A DNA stretch of 64,000 nucleotides, taken from Janthinobacterium sp. PAMC25594 (GTDB lineage Bacteria; Pseudomonadota; Gammaproteobacteria; Burkholderiales; Burkholderiaceae_D). Both the position numbers and the translations under genes were made by a program. How positions within the stretch are numbered: the stretch's first letter is position 1; every line of letters begins with the position of its first letter. This document shows, in pieces, positions 12,001 through 16,727 of this stretch. A model generated the notes under the pieces. It made no database searches. It was not told where the DNA came from and worked only from the letters and a program-made list of their open reading frames with translations. Where the stretch lies: the NCBI RefSeq assembly GCF_019443505.1, contig NZ_CP080377.1, forward strand, positions 930,001 to 994,000, read 5' to 3'.

Positions 12001-12223
12001 CCGATGTCGATGCCGTATTCTGCGCCGCGCCCTTGGCCGCGAACCAGCCGCCGCTGAACGCCTGCTGCGCGCGCGCCGGCGTGGTGAAGGCGCCTGCCAT
12101 CAACATGGTGGTCAGTGCGTAAGCGAGCGGCGTGAGCCGCAAGCGGCTGCCCAGCGTGGAGGACCGCTGCGCGCCCGTGTCGACGTTCGGGACTGGGCGC
12201 TGGGCAGTGTGAAACTTGGTCAT
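1..12223 (-). CDS. giant filamentous-haemagglutinin-family exoprotein, 3' end outside window
   Basis: The minus strand is open without a stop from the ATG at 12223 to the window edge, at least 4074 codons. The start has a good ribosome site (AGGAAG, 8 nt upstream). A long N-terminal leader ends in a hydrophobic segment and an ARA-type cleavage site. A haemagglutination-activity (TpsA-type) domain follows at about residues 130-270, with NWETFNVG and NRNGIVFAG motifs. Most of the rest is Gly/Ala/Val/Asp-rich beta-helix sequence. The last part seen (WSSQGDINAG, then GTIDAGEAGI) resembles the DUF3739 region near the C-terminus of such proteins, so probably little is missing. It is likely a secreted adhesin. 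It lies 155 bp downstream of the FecR gene in the same direction. Several long plus-strand frames inside it are antisense shadows. Confidence 0.88.
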   Translation of the reverse strand, partial: MTKFHTAQRPVPNVDTGAQRSSTLGSRLRLTPLAYALTTMLMAGAFTTPARAQQAFSGGWFAAKGAAQNTASTSGRLPNGQPLPLGSRPEGQQQQANQQLQRSLNNLNLAARAIAAQQAAQAQARQAAASGASVPNGLAQGGLQVDTNSLTAGWLNAQAPVQTVANGKTAVVVQQTADKAILNWETFNVGKDTTLTFQQQKDWAVLNRVNDPQARPSQIQGQIKADGTVLLVNRNGIVFAGTSQVDTRSLVAAAARIGDAQFQKDGIYSPGTAGATTFTDAAGKVQVQAGARLSSNAPKGSTEGGGYVMLLGKEVHNGGEISTPKGQALLAAGDSFAIKKGVGTDGNPLSSTRGSEVTPQFAAGGTAGKVVNTGLIQAREGDVTLAGRDVRQEGVVLASTTMATRGTIHLNALGSDAAVTLGRGATTAILVEDDGKTTALDSQRDAMRGPAVTSTENILAVNDRRDQSRIEIGSAGTVEFMGDSLTLATGGQIAVNAASRSRSLVRDGAQLDVSGAVGVKVAMAANNVEINVQGNEQRDAPVNRDGKALLNNNIWVDRRKLVLVPKGTNGYDSDRWYTAGGLLEVAGYLGTQGHSVSEWMAQGGTVTFGGKDVVTQLGSAINLSGGTLDVQTGALRQTWLKGADGKLYEAGSAPADLAYLGVYKGYEEEHARWGKDASAFYANPLVAAQKRLENGYTVGRDAGKLVVATGSAVLEGGIAGEVFQGERQTQAPQALLDGYQQSQLAAAQRGQLIVGQYQPMFDKRTGVLQHVLSAVMDDVRLARVQDGIAAGLDVTGALASERQGKLLLDTGLLNEQHLGAIRLAAKGSITVDSALQVADGGNITVYAKDVAINASLRSHGGSIMAGNVLNQIGALGMVDTLVNPGGPGGQLLLAAGVSLDTSGLLSNVLRDPLAAAGLPYINGGNVSLRANGDVRIGNGSLIDVSSGAAILSQAKQQGGKGGSVTLASYGAQADLLLGEGAQVRGHGVAGGGKLELQANKILVGQADTAQKGTLQLGADFFDKGFSSYSLLGKQGLTVADGTQVDVRMPVLRVVDNEKLALWTPEQVTENALKGTLTQRKGASLALQVGDVQSGAADMATAELLVGKNVVVNVDAGQSIKLASVGQLTVEGRLNAWGGKISLGGVGVDVNVSEAVEAAGHGRSIWIGENAVLDVASRAVTATDAQGRRYGKVVDGGSIVVGGEINHAQGSTSAVSLFVVVCDGAVLDASGAHAVLDVNGAAIDVASAGGSIALASNNGLYLDGQLLARAGGAGAAGGTLSVATGTPEYKKTLATTRVLQGRQLRLTQRQGASDLADGVHAQDAAPLLQYGHGRFSVEQVETGGFANLALLGAASFDGDVSLKMQQSFQLYGAPVLSPGSSPGARISIAAPYVRLASIKPAGRDFYVTPGSAGASPLASQISMAGDLIDVRGMVNIVADDVRLTSRGDLRFLLSPLGWDGNQATTVLSTPGDMTLSAAQLYPETGAGAAVRAGYGLIDGKFGYNPAHRLNIARASDSVPAMPYSAFGSLELGAAHIEQGGVVRAPLGRLSIGAAGYDNDKSLTVNLLPGSITSVSGAGLVMPYGGTVDGQAWNVDGKLAAFMGVGGFSAQGGLRVGVEMAGVAVDVRPGALLDLSGGGELTGAGFIAGRGGSTDARYHPLMQVGANGGFVLPGLATNPVYAIVPGVQAPQSPSGADKAASDAAVGRQVTIGNGVPGLPAGTYTLMPSTYALLPGAFRVELNGLATQGSAGSLAQPLRNGSWAAPGTLSIAGTDIRAPLASQLILTPAKVLRTYSQYNETGYAAFALADAQTRGIPRAQLPSDAKTLKLTLAQDGGLDTFQFKGTGKFGAAEGGYGGTVLLGSSNVANGEIEILADGAPATSGAGQVSVRASSLNKIGAARIVVGNTPTVTYGQGGNYVNFGVNSARAIYLRAGAVLSAPEVFLVAQDPGNYQLGDGVIDIAPGAGINTVGRGKAAYDANDGFIYKSRADMHMLAASNGLMNVAPVGGSARGGIRIGVCADACAGTGTGTASLYSEGTLLLSTNGRFELDDTARYGTRNLSLSVGAINMGSSEALAAAQANGTRSSGLAMNQGVLDRLLRGDTSTGAPALQALMLSAADGVNFYGDVVLDTYDKGTGKSTLERLVLTTPAMYGQGGADAVATIRTANLIWGGALSPAGNVIAHGAGTGSGTLNLEAERIDFGFGPFTQPAGVASFDRLALGFANVNLKASGQVTANHKGSLSVYQAQGAYETGKGYQYSGGKLNIITPLLTGDAGSAHSYTAGGALTVTAPAGVAPAVPVKNNAALGAQLALNGDSVSVATAVVLPSGKLTVSARHDITLADGARIDMAGRKSTFFDVDKYSWGGDVTLDSRAGDIRAASGSVIDLSAEHNRAGSLKAVALDGAAGMVDLQGKILGGASGSYDAGGTVVPYKKGSVDVRAQTLGAGGTLDSQFASLNTRLTEGGVTGGRSFQLKQGDLTIGNELKAGEVQVSVDNGRLTVAGTLDASGERVGSIRLAGKHGVTLAGNAVLDAHGTVLRVDSYGKIIDSPNRATVELNAGEGILDLAGGAQIDLRHGTAAVAGKGKGEYDGAARGTLELSAPRLGSGGSRTDADAATFGDIAIATGGGFTVRGAKSIAVNAMQRYDDAAYATDLSASGRPYQVINQAYLDSKHADSTAFIDAALANTNLRNIKLAGLTTAAYADALHLRPGVDIVSKTPDGDLVVQGDLDLSGMRYASLNPRFQASNVRGSGEVGSLLLRAGGDLSIYGSINDGFAPPPATKDDKGWILLPGRDFNGSDVIVPGQGVTVADGTLFPGGIALNYDVPLKAFYLDANTRLPVAMTLDQVVTLPAGTVLAAAVRDSAGNIVHAAGTLLATQQTFAAGMRFDAGSVLAQMVKVRAMTWPKGVPLPGVAGERSVFALNGNLALAVGALIPSGTDVKLMAGVDAIELRPDVAGSQGKLWAIAPMLAEGSQAWGMRLVAGADLDAADTRSVQAHPAHGTLRLADSHYGMYGILVPPKGVQYWSQAAADLGIEGIVAGEIITDEFLSNFGTNIVDFCAGDPTMCVLKVAYVWTRVGAEEFADPSVKAGDVVDLAGLGWPTLCEENPSWCGTSSPSYNYKPSSLRYSVLRTGTGDLDLVSGGDLRMDSLYGVYTAGMSSTPTSAGDPFNLPRSRNADGTVLANPDGAHEHLVNGGADSIYRAWYPDQGGNLLLKVAGDLSGSLLDAASSSNERPVSKDGMADSVAVGNWLWRQGSGGVATGGPAQPTAWWINFGSYVGRDTLADTVLGFTGFGTLGGGNVRADVAGDAGVLAPLTGNTYNASINPRSQGLLLAVGGTGRVQADGGLLLTGGGDLDLRVGGALNPAGKAGGGHMNGALVDLRGHAETLATQLGSVALQYGTQATDHVPLETRAFDAFRATRASPRGGMTLVPGDATFSVATLGDQVVQDVADPGRVTPFNATPFTGAAGEQGFGYSWFSLWTPRTALDLFSAGGNMTPVTAPVGTATDLAIVYPSIVRAAAAHGSLYYGKAIGSTNTVREYDAPLLLAPSGYAQLQWLASDSIYAGGFAISQSGAAADSIATPFKPGFTGWDIKPYVSSPLATNVSSTGTPATKWNFPLFAFGPNSSAGPANSGTQVARIYAVTGDLVGVNSGRIIEFFDARHAGITWYEGGQPVWMKAGRDIVGSGTAQLEAIEGSASNSDMSFRNISNLVVHNNAYDVSVVSAGRDILNSSFNVAGPGTLDISAGRNILMQDKGSVVSLGPIVQGDKRPGAGIAMQAGVGAAGLDYLRFVKPYLDPANVAKTGVPLAEQAGKVVKSYETELVTWLVERYGFKGTPAEAQAFYLALPEPQQRVFARDVYFAELKAGGREYNDWDSARYGSFLRSRNAIAALAPATDASGKTIAYAGDIVMYRGLYGVRNENEQRWYYYPRSGYVHTNFGGDIQLLTPGGKQVFGIEGEAPPSTSGVMTKGGGNIELFSHGSILLGQSRVMTTFGGDILGWSSQGDINAGRGSKSTIVYTPPKRVYDNWGNVTLSSDVPSTGAGIATLAPIAEVPAGDVDLLAPLGTIDAGEAGIRV

Positions 12224-12327
12224 GGCAATGGCTTCCTGGCTAGAGAGTAGGGAACGGAGCCTGGCGGTGGCGCAGGCGTCCATGCCTCCATGACGTAGCT
12301 CGATGGCGGAAGGGATAATGTTTTTTG

Positions 12328-12349
12328 AAAAATATGTTCAAATATTTTT
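12328..12349. promoter_or_regulatory. AT-rich perfect inverted repeat between fecR-like gene and giant exoprotein
   Basis: Arms AAAAATAT and ATATTTTT (8 bp each) flank a 6-nt spacer. The element sits in the 155-bp gap 105 bp upstream of the exoprotein start, in an AT-rich patch that contrasts with the GC-rich surroundings. It could be an operator, a promoter-proximal silencer site, or a weak attenuator. The sequence alone does not decide. Confidence 0.4.
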
Positions 12350-12378
12350 AAACAAGCCTGCCAAAGGGAAACACGAGA

Positions 12379-13368
12379 TCAGCTGAGCAGGACGATGCCG
12401 CCTGGCAGGCTGGTCATTTGCGCGCCGTACAGGTCGCGTATCATCGCCAGCGCGCCATCGGTTTGCCCGATAGAAAAACGCATGCGCACCAGGCGCCGGC
12501 CCAGCTCGGCATTGCGCAGCAGCACCCGGCCAGGCCGGTAGCGGTTGATTTCATCGACCACCTGGGACAGCGGCTTGCCGACAAACGACAGCGCACCCGT
12601 GCGCCAGGCGCTGGCCTCGCCCGCCTGCGCGGCCGTGGCGGCCTGCACGCCCCGCTCGTCATACACCAGTTGCTGCCCGGCATCGAGGGTCTGGCGCCGC
12701 TGTTGCCAGACGACTTCCACGGCGCCCGCCAGGCAGGTGACGCAAACGACGTCGTCCGTGTGGCGCACATTGAAGCGGGCCGACTGCGCCAGCAAGCGCC
12801 CCGCCCCCGCCAGCACCGACACAGGCTGGCGCGCGCCGCTGGCAAGGATTTCCGCTTCGCCGCCCAGCAGTTCGATCGCTTCCGGCGCCCGCACATCGAT
12901 GCGCGTCTGCGTATTCATCTGCACCGTCATCTGTGGCGACAGCGCCACTTGCCGCTGCTCGCCCGTGCCCGTGCGGTAGTCGGCGCTCAGCTCTTGCAGC
13001 GACGGCCAGGCGCCCAGCGGCGGACGCAGGGCCAGCACGGCCACGCCGGCTGCCAGCGCGCCGCCGAGGAAGGCGCGCCGCCCGGGACGGACGGGAAACG
13101 CCAGCACGTTCGCCCGCTGCGGCGCGGCGGCGGCGGCGCGGGTCAAGGCGGGATCGAGCGCCTGCCATACTTGCTTGAGTTCGCGCCAGGCGCGCGCATG
13201 CCCGGGGCTGCGCGCGCACCAGGCGCGCAAGGCGTCGGCGTCGGCTTGCGTGAAATCGTCGGCACGCAGGCGCGCCCACCAAGCGGCGGCTTGCTCGCCG
13301 ATGGCGGTGTCGTTATGTTCAACAAGGTCGCGTGGATCGCGGTCAGGAGCAGTCATCAGATTCATCAA
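12379..13368 (-). CDS. FecR-family anti-sigma / sigma regulator
   Basis: 329 residues, the usual FecR length. Residues about 20-70 form the cytoplasmic FecR N-terminal domain (AAWWARLRADDF, then ARSPGHARAWRELKQVW). One membrane segment follows a twin-arginine-like RRAFLGG stretch (about 97-118). The periplasmic FecR domain spans about 130-230, and a C-terminal STN-like segment (LSQVVDEINRY) closes the protein. In this family it receives a periplasmic signal and controls the partner ECF sigma factor. Its start overlaps the sigma gene by 4 bp (ATGA), so the two are translationally coupled. The next gene downstream is the giant exoprotein, its probable regulatory target. Confidence 0.9.
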   Translation of the reverse strand: MMNLMTAPDRDPRDLVEHNDTAIGEQAAAWWARLRADDFTQADADALRAWCARSPGHARAWRELKQVWQALDPALTRAAAAAPQRANVLAFPVRPGRRAFLGGALAAGVAVLALRPPLGAWPSLQELSADYRTGTGEQRQVALSPQMTVQMNTQTRIDVRAPEAIELLGGEAEILASGARQPVSVLAGAGRLLAQSARFNVRHTDDVVCVTCLAGAVEVVWQQRRQTLDAGQQLVYDERGVQAATAAQAGEASAWRTGALSFVGKPLSQVVDEINRYRPGRVLLRNAELGRRLVRMRFSIGQTDGALAMIRDLYGAQMTSLPGGIVLLS

Positions 13369-13940
13369 TATTTACGGCGGCCCGATACATCGCTGCGCTG
13401 GGCCGCATCGGCGTCAGCCATGCACGTTTTACAGTGTTGCATGGCGGCCTGCAATTCTTTCTTCACCATCGCCACGGAAATGCCGAAGCGCTCGGCGATC
13501 TCCGCATTGAGCATGCCGTCGATGCGCGCCGCCGTCAGGATGGCGCGGCGGCGCGGCGACAGGCCGGCCAGGGCCGCGTCGAGCGCCTGCACGTCGAGAC
13601 GCGCCGAAACGATGCGCGCCGGGTCGCTGATGTCGTCGCCGGCCTCGTCGGCCATGTGCATCAGCTCTTCGCGTTCGCGTTCGGTGACGATGATGCGGTC
13701 GCGGCGATAGGCATCGGTGGCGATATTGGCCGCCATGCGCAGCAGATAGGCGTCGGGGTTATGGACGGGCGCGGCGGCGGGGCCAGGCGCCACCATCGCT
13801 TCGAGGCGCAGCCAGGTTTCCTGCAGCGCATCGGCCGCATGGTGTTTGCAGCCCACCACCCTTTCGAGGCGCCAGCGCAGCACGGCGTAGCGCGAACTGA
13901 GGTGGCATTTGAGCCTGGTGCGCAGGTCGGGCAGGCTCAT
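13365..13940 (-). CDS. ECF RNA polymerase sigma factor, FecI-like
   Basis: 191 residues with sigma region 2 at about 10-90 (DALQETWLRLEA, NPDAYLLRMAANIATDAYRRD) and region 4 at about 115-165 (LSPRRRAILTAARIDGM, then a helix-turn-helix around NAEIAERFGISVAMVKKEL). This is the FecI-like ECF group, which is paired with FecR proteins. It overlaps the STN-domain gene upstream and the FecR gene downstream by 4 bp each. It probably directs transcription of the exoprotein and perhaps of its own cassette. No outer-membrane TonB receptor, the usual third partner, is present in the window. Confidence 0.92.
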   Translation of the reverse strand: MSLPDLRTRLKCHLSSRYAVLRWRLERVVGCKHHAADALQETWLRLEAMVAPGPAAAPVHNPDAYLLRMAANIATDAYRRDRIIVTEREREELMHMADEAGDDISDPARIVSARLDVQALDAALAGLSPRRRAILTAARIDGMLNAEIAERFGISVAMVKKELQAAMQHCKTCMADADAAQRSDVSGRRKY

Positions 13941-14680
13941 GGCGCGTTTCTACCCGGCGCGCCGGGGGCGCAATCGACTTCACTGCCCGGGCCTTGCGGC
14001 AGCAGCAGGATGGAAACGGGCTGCGGCATCGTGGGCAGCGGCGCGGCGCCCACGCGCATGCCCAGCACCACGCGTGCAATCGCCGTGTCGCGCGCGCGCA
14101 GCCCCGTGCTGTCGAGCAGGTGCACGCGGTCGACGACGCCGGCGCGGTTCAGATACAGCTGCAGCGCCAGCCGGTAGCCGCCGGGACGCGTCTGCGCCGC
14201 GCGGCACAACAGCCCCAGCAGCACATGCTGCAGGCGGCTCACATAGGCGGCATGGTCGCCGCCGCCCTGCGTGGCGCCCGGTATGTCGGCGGCGGCCACC
14301 ACGGCGGCCGGCGGCAAGTCCGCCGCGGCTAGCGCTGAAGCCGCGGCCGGGGCATATACGATGACGGCTTGCGCGTCGGACAGCCGCGATTGCAGGCCCG
14401 TGCCTTCCAGCAAAACTTGCAGGGCCACGCCAGCCGCGTATGCACCGCGCACGGCGGCCGACTGGCGCTGCGCGTAGCGCTGGTCCATCAGCACGGCGAT
14501 GCCCGTGCGACGGCTGTACAGGTCGAGCGCATCGCCGAGGTTTTGCGCGGCGATATCGAACTGCAGCACGGAGCCGTCGGCCGGCTGCGCCCGCACGGGC
14601 CCCACCGCGGTCAGGAAACCCAGCAAAACCAGGTATCCCGCCAGCGCAAGCACATGGACGGATGCCGGGCTGCCTGTCAT
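13937..14680 (-). CDS. secreted STN-domain protein with TonB-like C-terminal part
   Basis: 247 residues. A hydrophobic signal segment (residues about 8-30, ending VRAQ) precedes an STN domain at about 38-108 (FDIAAQNLGDALDLYSRRTG, VRGAYAAGVALQVLLEGTGL). STN domains are the signalling domains of TonB-dependent transducers and secretins. An Ala-rich linker leads to a C-terminal domain (about 145-235) that looks like a TonB C-terminal fold (GGYRLALQLYLNRAGVVDRV). A free STN protein encoded ahead of a FecI/FecR pair suggests a transducer split from any receptor. The start ATG has no clear Shine-Dalgarno site and is preceded by a tandem repeat. Confidence 0.8.
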   Translation of the reverse strand: MTGSPASVHVLALAGYLVLLGFLTAVGPVRAQPADGSVLQFDIAAQNLGDALDLYSRRTGIAVLMDQRYAQRQSAAVRGAYAAGVALQVLLEGTGLQSRLSDAQAVIVYAPAAASALAAADLPPAAVVAAADIPGATQGGGDHAAYVSRLQHVLLGLLCRAAQTRPGGYRLALQLYLNRAGVVDRVHLLDSTGLRARDTAIARVVLGMRVGAAPLPTMPQPVSILLLPQGPGSEVDCAPGAPGRNAP

Positions 14681-14682
14681 AT

Positions 14683-14704
14683 CGCTATCGTGTCGCTATC
14701 GTGT
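14683..14704. repeat. perfect 11-bp tandem repeat (two copies) at the STN-gene translation start
   Basis: CGCTATCGTGT occurs twice head to tail, ending 3 bp before the STN-gene ATG on the minus strand. It occupies the place where a ribosome-binding site should be. Confidence 0.7.
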
Positions 14705-14889
14705 GAGGGTGAAACCGCGTGGTAACAAGGCATTGTCAAGTAACAATTCTTGTATCAACTGCAATAGCCTACACACAAAAAATGACGGCTTCGTGACATG
14801 TTTGCCATGCATATATTTCGCCATGCGGGACGTCGGGCGCGGCACTTATTTCGGCTACACTGGCTGTCACTTTCCCTTTCAGACGCCTG
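14705..14889. other. intergenic region between divergent STN-sigma cassette and carboxypeptidase
   Basis: About 185 bp, AT-richer than the flanks, with the start regions of two divergent operons. It must hold both promoters. I could not assign -35/-10 boxes or a FecI-type promoter with confidence. Confidence 0.4.
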
Positions 14890-15906
14890 ATGATCGAAAA
14901 GAATCTGCCCGAGCTGGTCATGCTGAAGCGCCTCATCGACGAGGGCGGCAGCCACCTGGAAGTGGCCGCGCCCTGCGGCATCGCCATGGATGGGCGCGAG
15001 TTTCCCGTGTACACGATTGCGCTGGGCAATCCGAGTCCCGACGTGCCCGTGCTGGGCTTTTTCGGCGGCATCCATGGCCTCGAACGCATCGGCACACAAG
15101 TGCTGCTGTCCTTCCTGGAAAGCCTGATCGCGCGCCTGCGCTGGGATGCCACCCTGCACCAGCAGCTGGAAAGCATGCGCCTCGTTTTCATGCCGCTGGT
15201 CAATCCAGGCGGCATGTGGCAAGCCACGCGCTGCAATCCGCGCGGCGTGGACCTGATGCGCAACGCGCCGCTGAGCGCGCGCGAAAAAGTTCCGTTCATG
15301 CTCGGTGGACAGCGCTACAGCGCCCGCCTGCCCTGGTACCGGGGCGCGGCGGATGGCGCGATGGAGCTGGAAAGCCGGGCCGTGTGCGACTTCGTCGAAC
15401 GCGAATTGCTGTCGCGCCAGTTCAGCATCGCCCTCGATTGCCATTCCGGCTTCGGCTTGCGCGACCGCATCTGGTTTCCCCATGCCCACACCAAGGTGCC
15501 GATCGAACACCTGGCCGAGATCGGCGCGCTGGAAGAGCTGTTCAGCCAGAGCTACCCAAACCACAACTATGTGTTCGAGCCGCAAAGCCGGCAATACCGC
15601 ACGCATGGCGACCTGTGGGACTATCTGTACCTGAACGGCACCAGCTACACGGGCCGCGTGTTCCTGCCGCTGACCCTGGAGATGGGCTCGTGGCTGTGGG
15701 TCAAAAAAAATCCGCGCCAGCTGTTCAACCGGGTCAGCATCTTCAATCCCACGGCCGCGCACCGCCTGCAGCGCGTGCTGCGCCGGCACCTGGTGTGGTT
15801 CGATTTCCTCATGCGCGCCGCCAGCAGCCACGGCCGCTGGATGCCGGAAGGCTTGCTGCGCAAGGCGCAGCGCCGGCGCGCGCTGGCGCAATGGTATGAG
15901 TCATGA
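14890..15906 (+). CDS. M14-like zinc carboxypeptidase
   Basis: 338 residues. The zinc-carboxypeptidase signature is visible in order: GGIHGLERIG (His-x-x-Glu zinc ligands, about residues 60-65), PLVNPGGMW, a substrate-binding NPRGVDLMRN segment, DCHSGFG (third zinc ligand His), and a late LEMGSW that supplies the candidate catalytic Glu. The family hydrolyses peptides or N-acyl amino acids. The substrate here is unknown. There is no signal peptide, so it should be cytoplasmic. The stop codon overlaps the start of the next gene by 4 bp (ATGA), so the two are probably cotranslated. The ribosome site is weak. Confidence 0.85.
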   Translation: MIEKNLPELVMLKRLIDEGGSHLEVAAPCGIAMDGREFPVYTIALGNPSPDVPVLGFFGGIHGLERIGTQVLLSFLESLIARLRWDATLHQQLESMRLVFMPLVNPGGMWQATRCNPRGVDLMRNAPLSAREKVPFMLGGQRYSARLPWYRGAADGAMELESRAVCDFVERELLSRQFSIALDCHSGFGLRDRIWFPHAHTKVPIEHLAEIGALEELFSQSYPNHNYVFEPQSRQYRTHGDLWDYLYLNGTSYTGRVFLPLTLEMGSWLWVKKNPRQLFNRVSIFNPTAAHRLQRVLRRHLVWFDFLMRAASSHGRWMPEGLLRKAQRRRALAQWYES

Positions 15907-16703
15907 CGCCGCCCACCTGGATTTTATTGCGTGGCCTGATGCGCGAACAGCGCCACTGGGGAGAGTTTCCCGCCAGCCTGGCGCGCGCCCTGCCCGGCGC
16001 CCGCATCATCACGCCCGACTTGCCCGGCAATGGCGAGCGGCACGCCATGGACAGCCCCACGCGGGTAGCCGAGATGGTGGAATTTTGCCGCCAGGATTTA
16101 TCCGCACGGGGCATCGCGCCGCCCTACCACCTGCTGGCCCTGTCGCTGGGCGGCATGGTGGCCGTCGAATGGGCCAGTCGCTACCCGCAGGAAATCGCCC
16201 GCTGCGTGCTCATCAACACCAGCATGCGGCCGTTCAATCCGTTTTACCGGCGCCTGCGCTGGCAGAACTACGGCGCCCTGCTGCGCCAGCTGCTGGCCGG
16301 CGACCAGCGCAGCCAGGAAGCGCTGATCTTGCGCCTGACGAGCCGCCGGCATGCGGGCGGCAACCCGGCGCTGCTGGCCGACTGGCTCAGTTACCAGCAG
16401 GAATATCCGGTCAGCCGGCGCAACGCGCTGCGCCAGTTGCAGTCCGCCGCCCGCTACCGCGCCCCGGATCGGCGCCCCGCCATGCCCGTGCTGATCCTGG
16501 CCGGCGCGCGCGACCGTCTGGTCGACCACCGCTGCTCGCAGCAACTGGCGCAGGCATGGGACGCCGCCTGCATGCTCCACCCCGACGCCGGCCACGACTT
16601 GCCGCTCGACGATGGCGATTGGGTGGCCGAGACGCTGGTGCAATGGCTGGGGCGACTGGCCCCACAGCCTGGCAACAGTCCTCCCGCGGCTGACAAAAAC
16701 TGA
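15903..16703 (+). CDS. alpha/beta hydrolase
   Basis: 266 residues with a typical alpha/beta-hydrolase layout: an early LLRGLMRE oxyanion region, TPDLPGNGE after strand 4, the nucleophile elbow LALSLGGM (Ser near residue 102), the acid in LILAGARDRLVD (Asp about 203), and the His in DAGHDLPLDD (about 229). It is cytoplasmic with no signal peptide. It overlaps the M14 peptidase gene by 4 bp, which implies a shared pathway such as stepwise cleavage of an acylated or amidated substrate (inference). It ends 24 bp from the convergent TpsB gene, with no clear terminator between them. Confidence 0.85.
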   Translation: MTPPTWILLRGLMREQRHWGEFPASLARALPGARIITPDLPGNGERHAMDSPTRVAEMVEFCRQDLSARGIAPPYHLLALSLGGMVAVEWASRYPQEIARCVLINTSMRPFNPFYRRLRWQNYGALLRQLLAGDQRSQEALILRLTSRRHAGGNPALLADWLSYQQEYPVSRRNALRQLQSAARYRAPDRRPAMPVLILAGARDRLVDHRCSQQLAQAWDAACMLHPDAGHDLPLDDGDWVAETLVQWLGRLAPQPGNSPPAADKN

Positions 16704-16727
16704 CCAAGGACCTGGCCGTTTGCGCGC

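Noticed and set aside
1565..12250. Plus-strand frames of 824, 873 and 1339 codons across the giant exoprotein
   Set aside because: Antisense shadows of a GC-rich coding sequence. They are rich in His, Arg, Gln and Ala, match no family and have no ribosome sites, while the minus strand encodes a clear haemagglutinin-type protein.
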